Shown one piece after another: positions 1-6,516 of a stretch of DNA of 10,936 nt. Both the position numbers and the translations under genes were made by a program. The stretch lies in assembly GCA_900550505.1 (NCBI GenBank), contig URSI01000026.1, positions 1-10,936 on the forward strand. The letters are read 5' to 3'. The stretch's first letter is position 1; every line of letters begins with the position of its first letter. The DNA is from an uncultured Eubacteriales bacterium (GTDB taxonomy: Bacteria; Bacillota; Clostridia; Oscillospirales; CAG-382). The notes beneath the pieces are model-generated. The model saw only the letters and a list, made by a program, of their open reading frames with translations, was not told the DNA's origin and searched no databases.

Positions 1-1
1 T

Positions 2-295
2 CCCGAAGGCGTCGGGGCGCTGCCGTGGATGCCGTGCGGCACCGAGGCGATAGGCCGCGCGACTGCCCAAAAGCTCCTGCATTTTCGTCTGGTGATCTGG
101 GCATTGCACGGGATATACGGAACCGGGCGCACAATGGATGAGACATTCGGTCTGATAGAAACAGCCGAAAAGGCCGCACAGGTGTATATGCTCACCGCTG
201 GCCGGCAACGTGTGAATTTTATCGGTGACGCCGGCCTGCGGAAGCTTGCGGAAAGTTTTCATCTCGATTACCGCCGCGAATTCCTCGAACCGTAA
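2..295 (+). CDS. rhaD: Rhamnulose-1-phosphate aldolase, C-terminal part (5' end outside window)
   Basis: This is the last 97 codons of a class II aldolase that splits L-rhamnulose 1-phosphate into dihydroxyacetone phosphate and L-lactaldehyde, the final cytoplasmic step of L-rhamnose breakdown. The frame is open from base 2 to a TAA at 293-295. Visible family landmarks are GVGALPWMPCGT at the left edge, the block WALHGIYGTG and then DETFGLIETAEKAAQVY. The order and spacing match my memory of the E. coli RhaD C-terminus. The histidine in ALHG (codon 107-109) corresponds to the third zinc ligand of RhaD; the other two ligands and the catalytic Glu would lie upstream, outside the window. The gene converges on the ATP synthase operon and ends about 15 bases before a shared terminator. 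Other rhamnose genes are probably upstream, which cannot be seen here. A related class II aldolase such as fuculose-phosphate aldolase is less likely given the DETFGLI block. Confidence 0.88.
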   Translation, partial: PEGVGALPWMPCGTEAIGRATAQKLLHFRLVIWALHGIYGTGRTMDETFGLIETAEKAAQVYMLTAGRQRVNFIGDAGLRKLAESFHLDYRREFLEP

Positions 296-310
296 AAACG
301 AATCAGACAA

Positions 311-344
311 AAAATATCCGCTGTAGCAAAACAGCGGATATTTT
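311..344. terminator. Bidirectional intrinsic terminator between rhaD and atpC
   Basis: A perfect 14-bp inverted repeat: AAAATATCCGCTGT (311-324), a 6-base loop (325-330), then ACAGCGGATATTTT (331-344). The outer stem is A/T, so each strand ends in a T-rich run: TTTTGTTT on the + strand and TTTTTTGT on the - strand. It sits 15 bases after the rhaD stop and 30 bases after the atpC stop, so it can end transcription from both sides. Confidence 0.9.
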
Positions 345-374
345 GTTTCATATCAGACCGTCGGTCCGCACACG

Positions 375-635
375 TCAGCCGGTCTCTTCAAAACCGTCGG
401 TCAAAAGCGTGACACCGTCATCCTCCGCAGTGGCGACCCCGTCACAATTCGCTGCAAAAACGCACGAATCGTTACGGTATGCCGCTACTTTTCCGGCGGA
501 AAGGACCACTGCCGTGCGGGCGCACCCGTTTCTGAAACCCACCCAGCCCGGAGTTCCCGCGGATGTGTAAAGTCTTATGGAGGTACAGTCGGCTACCGAT
601 CTCGTCCCGCCCGGGGTCACTATTTCCAATGTCAT
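375..635 (-). CDS. atpC: ATP synthase epsilon subunit, N-terminal beta-sandwich domain only (86 aa)
   Basis: Epsilon of the F1 central stalk. The 86 residues match the family's N-terminal beta-sandwich: start MTLEIVTPGG, the segment WVGFRNGCARTAVVLSAGKV (residues 31-50, where relatives have a GxxPGHAP..T.L..G.V pattern), and the closing strand DGVTLLTDGFEETG. The usual C-terminal helical hairpin of about 45 residues, which in other bacteria inhibits ATP hydrolysis, is absent. A recent frameshift is unlikely because only 30 bases separate the TGA from the terminator. The ATG at 635-633 overlaps the atpD stop in an ATGA and is preceded by GAGGAGG at about 10 bases, so this start is preferred over an upstream in-frame ATG inside atpD. 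The frame has no close resemblance to anything else; the call rests on operon position plus the pattern above. Confidence 0.88.
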   Translation of the reverse strand: MTLEIVTPGGTRSVADCTSIRLYTSAGTPGWVGFRNGCARTAVVLSAGKVAAYRNDSCVFAANCDGVATAEDDGVTLLTDGFEETG

Positions 636-2017
636 TTCGCCACGGCCTCCTCTATGCGCCCGCACATGAGGAAGTTCTGCTCCGGTACGTCGTCACAGTC
701 GCCGCCCAATATCGCCTCGCATCCCTTGATGGTGTCCTCAACGCTCACATACGCGCCCTTCATACCGGTGAACTTTTCCGCCACGTGGAACGGCTGGCTC
801 ATAAAACGCTGAAGCCGTCGTGCGCGGTTGACCGTGGTGCGGTCCTCCTGTGAAAGCTCGTCTATACCGAGGATAGCGATTATGTCCATCAGCTCTTTGT
901 AACGCTGCAATACGCTGCCGACCTCCTTGGCGGCGCGGTAGTGCCGCTCGCCTACAACATCGGGAGTCAGTATCCGCGAGCTGGACTCAAGCGGGTCGAC
1001 CGCCGGATATATGCCCTGTTCGACAATTGAACGCGACAGCACCGTCGTGGCATCCAGATGCGAAAAAGCCGCAGCCGGCGCAGGGTCCGTCAGGTCGTCC
1101 GCAGGTACGTATATCGCCTGCACCGACGTTATCGAGCCGTTCTTCGTCGAAACAATCCTCTCCTGAAGCTTGCCCATTTCCGTTGCAAGCGTAGGCTGAT
1201 AACCCACGGCGGAAGGCATACGTCCCAGCAGCGCAGACACCTCCGAGCCTGCCTGAGTGAACCTGAATATATTGTCTATGAACAACAGCACGTCTTTATG
1301 CGAATGCTCCCTGAAATACTCGGAGATAGTCAGTCCCGCAAGCGGAACACGCAGTCTCGCGCCCGCAGGCTCGTTCATCTGCCCGAAAACAAGAGCCGTC
1401 TTGTCGATAACGCCCGACTGCTTCATATCCTGCCACAGGTCGTTTCCCTCTCGGGAACGCTCGCCGACGCCCGCAAACACGGAATACCCGTCATGCTGGA
1501 ACGCTATATTGCGTATCAGCTCCATTATCAGGACGGTCTTGCCGACACCCGCGCCGCCGAAAAGCCCTATCTTGCTGCCTTTCGCATACGGAGTCATAAG
1601 GTCTATGACCTTTATACCCGTCTCAAACAGCTCGCTCGCCGGCACTATCTCTGTAAAAGGCGGCGAAGCATGATGTATCGGCCACAGCTCCTCGGCATCT
1701 ATCGCGCCCTCGCAGTCGATCGGCTCGCCGGTCACGTTTATCATCCTGCCCAGCGTGCATTCACCGACCGGCACCGATATGGGACGCCCGAGCGATACGG
1801 CTGTCATTCCTCTTGACATACCGTCCGTGGGATGCATCGAAATACACCTGACTTCGCCGTTGCCGAGATGCTGGAGCACCTCCAGCATAAAGCGCCTGCT
1901 TTCGGAGCCTACCTCTATCGCATGAAAAATATCAGGCAGCGCGCTGCCCTGCTCAAAGCGTATATCCACCACGGGACCCTTTATACGCACTATTATCCCT
2001 TTTATCTCTTCCGCCAT
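632..2017 (-). CDS. atpD: ATP synthase F1 beta subunit (catalytic)
   Basis: Catalytic nucleotide-binding subunit of F1 that makes ATP from ADP and phosphate; three copies alternate with alpha. Residues counted from the ATG at 2017: Walker A GGAGVGKT at 154-161, catalytic-glutamate motif GERSREG at 185-191, Walker B LLFIDN at 244-249, the DELSEED-loop variant DELSQED at 386-392, followed by the conserved QPFHVAEKFTG. Length is 461 aa, normal for the family. The ATG at 2017-2015 has GAGGGG 8 bases upstream, and the family usually begins close to this point. A GTG at 2026 would add three residues and overlap atpG by 7 bases, but GAGGGG would then abut the start codon, so the ATG is preferred. 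The gap to the atpG stop is 2 bases; the 3' end overlaps atpC by 4 bases. All catalytic motifs are intact. Confidence 0.97.
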   Translation of the reverse strand: MAEEIKGIIVRIKGPVVDIRFEQGSALPDIFHAIEVGSESRRFMLEVLQHLGNGEVRCISMHPTDGMSRGMTAVSLGRPISVPVGECTLGRMINVTGEPIDCEGAIDAEELWPIHHASPPFTEIVPASELFETGIKVIDLMTPYAKGSKIGLFGGAGVGKTVLIMELIRNIAFQHDGYSVFAGVGERSREGNDLWQDMKQSGVIDKTALVFGQMNEPAGARLRVPLAGLTISEYFREHSHKDVLLFIDNIFRFTQAGSEVSALLGRMPSAVGYQPTLATEMGKLQERIVSTKNGSITSVQAIYVPADDLTDPAPAAAFSHLDATTVLSRSIVEQGIYPAVDPLESSSRILTPDVVGERHYRAAKEVGSVLQRYKELMDIIAILGIDELSQEDRTTVNRARRLQRFMSQPFHVAEKFTGMKGAYVSVEDTIKGCEAILGGDCDDVPEQNFLMCGRIEEAVAK

Positions 2018-2019
2018 GG

Positions 2020-2856
2020 TTACCACCCCTCACCGTCACCTGCTGACGAGGTCTCCAGCACCTCCGCCGTGACCCGGCTCTGACGAAGCCGATTTATCTT
2101 CAGCTTGAGCGCCTCGGCAGTCTTGGACGCATTATCGGATGCCTGGCGCATCGCCATCACCGTAGCCGCTGCCGCGCCCTCCGAACACTCGAGCATCAGC
2201 GCGTACATCCCGCACCTGACCCGCGCTGCGCTCAGCGCGCCGGCTATTGCACCGGCATCCGGCATACAGTAATAACCGCCCTCCGTCTCCGCGGGCGGCA
2301 CCGTCCTTGCACAGGTGCAAAGCATCACCGTCTCCGGCACCTGCAGCATCATATTCACCGGCCGCTGCCTCACCAGCCTTACACAGCCGACACGACCCGA
2401 ATCGCAAAGACCGCTCAGGACATCGGCCGCCTTCGCGGCCTCCTGATATGTCGGAAGAGCCGAAAACGAAAACACCGCCGCCGTTTCTATCCCCTTCGCC
2501 GCACAGTGTGCGCGTGCCATCTTCCCGGACACGGCGACGAGCGGACGCACGGCGCATTTTTCGTATTCACGGTCAAAATACGAGAAAAGCTCCGAATTAT
2601 AAGCTCCGCAAAGCCCTCTGTCGGCCCCTACAAGCACCCAGCACTCCGGGACTTCGCCGCAGCTTTCGCCGGTGTCATCCGTCAAACCCAGACGCATACA
2701 CATACTTTCAAGCGCCTTGACGTATTCCGCATACGGACCCGACAGCGCCGACAGCCTCGAATATCTGGCCGAAGCGACCGTGCGCATCGCGCCCGCAAGC
2801 TGCCCCGTGGTACGAATGCTGGCAAGCCTTCTTTTCAGCTCACGCGGGCTCTCCAT
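2020..2856 (-). CDS. atpG: ATP synthase F1 gamma subunit (central rotor shaft), cysteine-rich
   Basis: Gamma forms the rotating coiled coil inside the alpha3-beta3 ring. Both terminal helices are recognisable: MESPRELKRRLASIRTTGQL at the N-terminus and SDNASKTAEALKLKINRLRQ...VTAEVLE near the C-terminus. The conserved central motif reads GADRGLCGAYN (residues 77-87; relatives have SDRGLCGGLN). At 278 aa the length is normal. The start ATG (2856-2854) lies inside the 3' end of the fused alpha gene, a 17-base overlap that implies translational coupling; AGGAG lies only 1-2 bases before the ATG, with another AGGA further upstream, but the start agrees with the family N-terminus. The protein has 13 cysteines (residues 53, 66, 72, 83, 101, 118, 151, 158, 180, 182, 197, 215, 224), far above the one or few typical of bacterial gamma. 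No obvious plant-type redox insertion is seen. Confidence 0.95.
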   Translation of the reverse strand: MESPRELKRRLASIRTTGQLAGAMRTVASARYSRLSALSGPYAEYVKALESMCMRLGLTDDTGESCGEVPECWVLVGADRGLCGAYNSELFSYFDREYEKCAVRPLVAVSGKMARAHCAAKGIETAAVFSFSALPTYQEAAKAADVLSGLCDSGRVGCVRLVRQRPVNMMLQVPETVMLCTCARTVPPAETEGGYYCMPDAGAIAGALSAARVRCGMYALMLECSEGAAAATVMAMRQASDNASKTAEALKLKINRLRQSRVTAEVLETSSAGDGEGW

Positions 2857-5107
2857 CTCCTACATATCCTTTCGCAAATCGCTCAAGCGCCGCGTCAAGC
2901 TCCGCTTTAAAGGCGTCGTCCGGTTTTGCGCCGAGCGAAAGTGTCCGCAGCAGCGGGGCGTAGTTTTCCTCAAAAAACGCGAACAGCTTTTTTTCATACT
3001 CGCCGTTCTCTATATCCTCCACGGGAGCACCGTCCGCATAACCGGCAGAAACAGCCGCCAGCAGCAGCGCCTGTCTCTCGTCGGAGATCGGAGCATACCG
3101 GGACTGTCTGAGCGCCGCCGTCATACGCCGTCCCGAGTCAAGTACCTTGGCCGTAGACTCATCAAGATCGGAGCCGAACTGCGCAAACGCCGAAAGCTCT
3201 CTGTACTGCGCCAGCCTCACCCTGAGGCTCGAACTGACATATTTCATCAACTTCGTCTGAGCAGCACCGCCGACTCGCGATACCGAAAGTCCCACATCCA
3301 CAGCCGGACGCTGTCCCTCATGGAACAGATCGGTATCAAGAAATATCTGACCGTCCGTTATTGAGATCACGTTTGTGGGGATATATGCAGAAATGTCGCC
3401 CGCCTGCGTTTCTATTATCGGAAGCGCCGTCATGGATCCGCCGCCCGCCTCCTCCGAGAGACGAGCACTGCGCTCCAGCAGCCTGGAATGAAGGTAAAAT
3501 ATGTCGCCCGGATATGCCTCACGTCCGGACGGACGGTGAAGCAGCAGCGAAAGCTCACGGTATGCCACTGCGTGCTTTGACAGATCGTCGTAAACTATCA
3601 GCACGTCCCTGCCCGAATACATGAAGTATTCGCCCATCGCCGTGCCGGCGTACGGCGCGATATACTGCACAGACGCGGAACTCGACGCAGGGGCGCTGAC
3701 TATCGTGGTATACTCCATGGCTCCGCAGCTTTCAAGCTTTGCCACAAGCTCGGCGAGCGAAGCGTCCTTCTGTCCTATCGCCACATAAATGCAAATGACG
3801 CCCTTGCCCTTCTGATTGATTATCGCGTCCGTGGCTATTGAAGTCTTGCCGGTCTGGCGGTCGCCGATAATGAGCTCACGCTGACCGCGCCCTATCGGAA
3901 CCAGCGCATCTATCGCCTTTATACCGGTATGCAGCGGCACGCTGACCGGCTTACGATCCGGTATGGCCGGTGCGGGGAATTCTATCGGCCGTTTCGCGGC
4001 GCCCCAAATGCGTCCTTTGCCGTCAAGCGGGTTTCCCTGCGGGTCCAGAACTCTTCCCAGCAGCTTTTCACCCACCGGCACGCTCGCTATCCTGCCCGCG
4101 CGGCGCACTCTCGTGCCGCTTTCTATGTGCTCATATTTTCCGAAAACGACGCAGCCTATCCTGTCCGAATCTATATCCAGCACCATGCCGCGCTCTCCGC
4201 ACTGAAATTCGACGACTTCGCCGTACATGATGTCGGAAAGTCCGTCGAGCCAGCATATACCGTCGGAAACATTTATGACACGCCCGACCTGATACACGTC
4301 GACCATTCGCTCGGAGACCTCAACATCCTGAGTGATATCGGCGATGAGCCGCGCTGCATCCGCCTTCTCGTCCGGCTGACGCTTTGCTATACGCAGCCCC
4401 AGGTGATATATCTCATTTGCCGCAGTGCAGTCGTATACCGTGTCTCCTATCCTGAGCTGCATGCCGCCAACAAGCGACTCGTCGACCTTCACCCAGTACG
4501 ACGGATGCCCACCTATCCTGCCGAGCATCTCCGTAACACGGTTACCGATCCGCTCCACCGTCTCCGTCGCCAGTTCATGCGCAGAGGTGAGCGTAACGTA
4601 AAGCACCCCATGCTTTTTCAGATACGCCATATCGCCCGGTGTCACGCGTATGCGCGAAAGGATACTGTCTGCTATTTCGCTTTCCTTTTCATCCAACCTT
4701 CTGATATACGGCTCCGACGCTATGAGCTCCGCGGCACGGCGGTGGAGCGAAACTATCGCCTTGCGCCTGACTGATTCGAGCATCTTTACACGCATAACGG
4801 CAGTATCCCGCTCGAGCTTCGCCCGTATACGTTCCAGCTCCTCGTCACGTGCAGCGTTGATCTGAGCCAGTTCTGACTCAACAGTATCGTCGGCACTACT
4901 GTCAGGCTCCGGGTTTTCGCACACAGTCTGCGCTCCGGCAGGATCTGGTTCCGTCTCAAGCCTTTCAGCTCTGTCAAGACCTTCCTCAATGCGCCCGCGG
5001 TGCGAAGAAAATATGCGCGTCACCGTGCGGCGTCCGAAAACGACCGCTATGACCGCCACGATAGCGACATTTACGAGCGCATAAATAAAATGCAGCAATG
5101 TATCCAT
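2840..5107 (-). CDS. atpA: Fused ATP synthase subunit: b'-like anchor/stalk + delta C-terminal domain + alpha (755 aa)
   Basis: One open frame joins three ATP synthase parts. Residues 5-24 form a membrane helix, followed by the b-type juxtamembrane pattern (RIFSSHRGRIEEGLDRAERL, 31-50), an acidic linker (51-80) and a charged coiled coil (80-150). Residues 155-242 match the delta/OSCP C-terminal domain: VLYVTLTSAHEL, then WVKVDESLVGGMQLRIGDTV. After a linker of about nine residues, 250-755 is a full alpha subunit: Walker A GDRQTGKT at 415-422, Walker B region VLIVYDD at 502-508, and SVSRVGG with the arginine finger R611. Alpha alone is usually about 500-510 aa, so roughly 250 residues are extra. 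The delta N-terminal domain is missing and no separate atpH exists in the operon. The start follows the atpF TAA by one base. A sequencing error could remove a stop but could not delete the delta N-domain, so the fusion looks genuine. Regulation is by operon coupling. Confidence 0.95.
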   Translation of the reverse strand: MDTLLHFIYALVNVAIVAVIAVVFGRRTVTRIFSSHRGRIEEGLDRAERLETEPDPAGAQTVCENPEPDSSADDTVESELAQINAARDEELERIRAKLERDTAVMRVKMLESVRRKAIVSLHRRAAELIASEPYIRRLDEKESEIADSILSRIRVTPGDMAYLKKHGVLYVTLTSAHELATETVERIGNRVTEMLGRIGGHPSYWVKVDESLVGGMQLRIGDTVYDCTAANEIYHLGLRIAKRQPDEKADAARLIADITQDVEVSERMVDVYQVGRVINVSDGICWLDGLSDIMYGEVVEFQCGERGMVLDIDSDRIGCVVFGKYEHIESGTRVRRAGRIASVPVGEKLLGRVLDPQGNPLDGKGRIWGAAKRPIEFPAPAIPDRKPVSVPLHTGIKAIDALVPIGRGQRELIIGDRQTGKTSIATDAIINQKGKGVICIYVAIGQKDASLAELVAKLESCGAMEYTTIVSAPASSSASVQYIAPYAGTAMGEYFMYSGRDVLIVYDDLSKHAVAYRELSLLLHRPSGREAYPGDIFYLHSRLLERSARLSEEAGGGSMTALPIIETQAGDISAYIPTNVISITDGQIFLDTDLFHEGQRPAVDVGLSVSRVGGAAQTKLMKYVSSSLRVRLAQYRELSAFAQFGSDLDESTAKVLDSGRRMTAALRQSRYAPISDERQALLLAAVSAGYADGAPVEDIENGEYEKKLFAFFEENYAPLLRTLSLGAKPDDAFKAELDAALERFAKGYVGDGEPA
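4304..4321 (-). promoter_or_regulatory. Possible internal translation start for unfused alpha core
   Basis: Within the fusion gene, the codon for Met268 (ATG at 4306-4304) is preceded by GAGGT (4321-4317) at 10 bases. Met268 lies just before the alpha beta-barrel block YQVGRVINVSDGICW. Initiation here would give a 488-residue alpha without the b'/delta extension (2840-4306). The GAGGT may simply encode Glu-Val; there is no direct proof of use. Confidence 0.25.
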
Positions 5108-5108
5108 A

Positions 5109-5525
5109 TTATGACACTATTCTCTCGGCAAACGCCTCCGCCAGCGACTCGATACCTTTTTCAAGCTCGGTCTCGAGCGCATCACTTTCGGAAGCGAGCT
5201 CCGACTCTCTTTCAATTATCCTCGAACGGCAAAGCTCACGCTCCGCCTGAAGCGCCGCAGCCGCCTCATGTTCCGCTTTGTCAAGCGCCTCTCTTGCCTG
5301 GCGTCTCCTGTCCGCAAGCGCCTCTTCTGCTGCGAGACGGGCAGCCTCCCGGTGCTCCTCCCGCGCACGCTCCTGTTCGCGCGCGGCAACACCAGCCGCG
5401 GCTATCCTCGCGTTGCGCTTATCCATTACCGCAAACAACGGCTTGAAAAGCAGCTTGTCAAGTATTAGCATCGCCAGACAAAAGCATATTACAGTCCACA
5501 GCACTACAGATATCTGTATAGTCAT
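5109..5525 (-). CDS. atpF: ATP synthase F0 subunit b (peripheral stalk)
   Basis: Subunit b anchors the stator: an N-terminal membrane helix (about residues 4-23) followed by a long alpha helix reaching up to F1. The b signature LDKLLFKPLFAVMDKRNARI (residues 22-41) is clear, and the rest is a highly charged, Ala/Glu/Arg-rich coiled coil rich in the EAARLAAEEALADRR type of repeat. It is 138 aa, shorter than the usual 155-175. Since the downstream fusion gene carries its own b-like N-terminus, the operon encodes two different b-type chains, as in b/b' enzymes of photosynthetic bacteria and the b plus b-delta pair of mycobacteria (family knowledge). The stop TAA is one base before the ATG of the fusion gene, so the two are tightly coupled. 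The start has only a weak AAGGAAA-like site. Confidence 0.93.
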   Translation of the reverse strand: MTIQISVVLWTVICFCLAMLILDKLLFKPLFAVMDKRNARIAAAGVAAREQERAREEHREAARLAAEEALADRRRQAREALDKAEHEAAAALQAERELCRSRIIERESELASESDALETELEKGIESLAEAFAERIVS

Positions 5526-5591
5526 TTTCCTTGCCTTTCAGACAGCACGTTCAAAAGTCACAATACCCGCCGGCACCCGCCGTACCGTTCA

Positions 5592-5822
5592 TTACACCTT
5601 TGCGACGAGCATAAAGGCTATCAGCAATCCGTAAATGGTCAGAGCCTCCATGAGGGCAAGCGATATGATCAGCGACGAACGAATATCCTTCGCCGCGTCG
5701 GGCTGCCTTGCAATGCTCTCCATGGCTGCTTTTGCGGTCATGCCCTGCGCGATAGCGGGACACGTTGTTGAGACGGCGACGGCAATAGCGGCCGCCAGCG
5801 CGATAAGACCCTGATTTTCCAT
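5592..5822 (-). CDS. atpE: ATP synthase F0 subunit c (rotor ring)
   Basis: A hairpin of two membrane helices (about residues 5-26 and 47-74) joined by the polar loop ARQPDAAKDIR; many copies form the proton-driven ring. The ion-binding glutamate is in MEALTIYGLL in helix 2, and helix 1 carries PAIAQG with the buried Gln26. The Ser/Thr that follow the Glu in sodium-type rings are Ala/Leu here, and MEALTIYGL is the form found in proton-driven cyanobacterial and chloroplast rings, so proton use is inferred. The helix-1 glycine motif is almost entirely replaced: the positions read A16, S18, C21, A23, A25, with only G27 kept. The start at 5822 (76 aa) is chosen because AAGGAGT lies 8 bases upstream; a start at 5870 would run into atpB and add a polar tail. 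Flanking gaps are 22 bases (atpB side) and 66 bases (atpF side). Confidence 0.96.
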   Translation of the reverse strand: MENQGLIALAAAIAVAVSTTCPAIAQGMTAKAAMESIARQPDAAKDIRSSLIISLALMEALTIYGLLIAFMLVAKV

Positions 5823-5844
5823 TGATTTTGACTCCTTGTCGGTT

Positions 5845-6516
5845 TTATTCTGTTTCGGTGACTTCGTCAAGATAGATCGATGTCAACATTGTGAACACAA
5901 CGGCTTGTATGGCGCAAAAAAGAAGACTGAGCACCATCATCAGCACCGGCGCACCTATCGGCAGCAGCTCATACAGCTGCTCGGTAACGGTCTCTTCGCC
6001 GAAAATATTGCCGAAAAGCCTCAACGCCAAAGATGCCGGTTTTATAAATTCGTCCAGCAGCAATATGGGCAGCATAAACACGGCAGGTGTCACAAAACGT
6101 TTGAAATAATGCTTCACGCCGCACCTCAGCCCCGCCACCTGAAGAAACACAAAAGTGACTACACCGAGCCCGCCCGTTACGGAAAGCGACGACGTAGGCG
6201 CGCTGATGTACTTTGTAAGCCCAACCCCGGGCACCAGCCCCGAATAATTCGACAGTATTATGAATATGAACAGCGTGGCAAGAAACGCAAAATACTTTCT
6301 CGCTTTATCGCCGATAACGCCCTCAAAAAATCCGTGAAGCGCCTCTATCCCGGTCTCGATCATGTTCTGGAATCTGCCCGGGCGCTCCTTCAAAGACGCT
6401 CTGACCACGAGTGATATCACCAAAAGTATCAGCAGTATCACCCACATCATCACGACCTCGCCCGTGACATCCAACACGCCGAAAATGGGTATCAGCACCT
6501 CAGAAGGTTCACCCAT
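5845..6516 (-). CDS. atpB: ATP synthase F0 subunit a (proton channel stator)
   Basis: Multi-spanning membrane protein that forms the two half-channels beside the c-ring. The essential arginine is R166 in SLALRLFGNIFGEE (residues 161-175), and the last membrane helix keeps the conserved glutamine in IQAVVFTMLTSIYL (Q204). At 223 aa with about five membrane segments it is close to the usual 220-270. The ATG (6516-6514) overlaps the stop of the upstream gene by 8 bases and has a strong AAGGAGGAGA site just upstream. The N-terminus (MGEPSEVLIPIFGVLDVTGE) is short. No missing key residue was seen. It is the first of the enzyme's structural genes in the operon. Confidence 0.96.
   Translation of the reverse strand: MGEPSEVLIPIFGVLDVTGEVVMMWVILLILLVISLVVRASLKERPGRFQNMIETGIEALHGFFEGVIGDKARKYFAFLATLFIFIILSNYSGLVPGVGLTKYISAPTSSLSVTGGLGVVTFVFLQVAGLRCGVKHYFKRFVTPAVFMLPILLLDEFIKPASLALRLFGNIFGEETVTEQLYELLPIGAPVLMMVLSLLFCAIQAVVFTMLTSIYLDEVTETE

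Noticed and set aside
1058..1816. + strand open frame of 252 codons opposite atpD
   Set aside because: Antisense to the catalytic beta subunit with all motifs intact; no ribosome site or family resemblance.
632..2026. GTG start of atpD at 2026
   Set aside because: The SD-like GAGGGG would touch the start codon; the ATG at 2017 has 8-base spacing and fits the family N-terminus.
3929..4774. Long + strand open frame of 281 codons opposite the fused alpha gene
   Set aside because: A shadow of the real - strand gene; the composition is rich in Arg/His as expected for an antisense frame of GC-rich coding DNA.
2840..5107. Fusion as an assembly or sequencing error joining atpF', atpH and atpA
   Set aside because: A lost stop codon could not also remove the whole delta N-terminal domain, and the linkers at both joins read smoothly. 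A chimeric assembly is not excluded without reads.
5592..5870. Longer atpE starting at 5870 (92 aa)
   Set aside because: It would overlap atpB and add a polar, Lys-rich tail unlike any c subunit; AAGGAGT is spaced correctly for the ATG at 5822.
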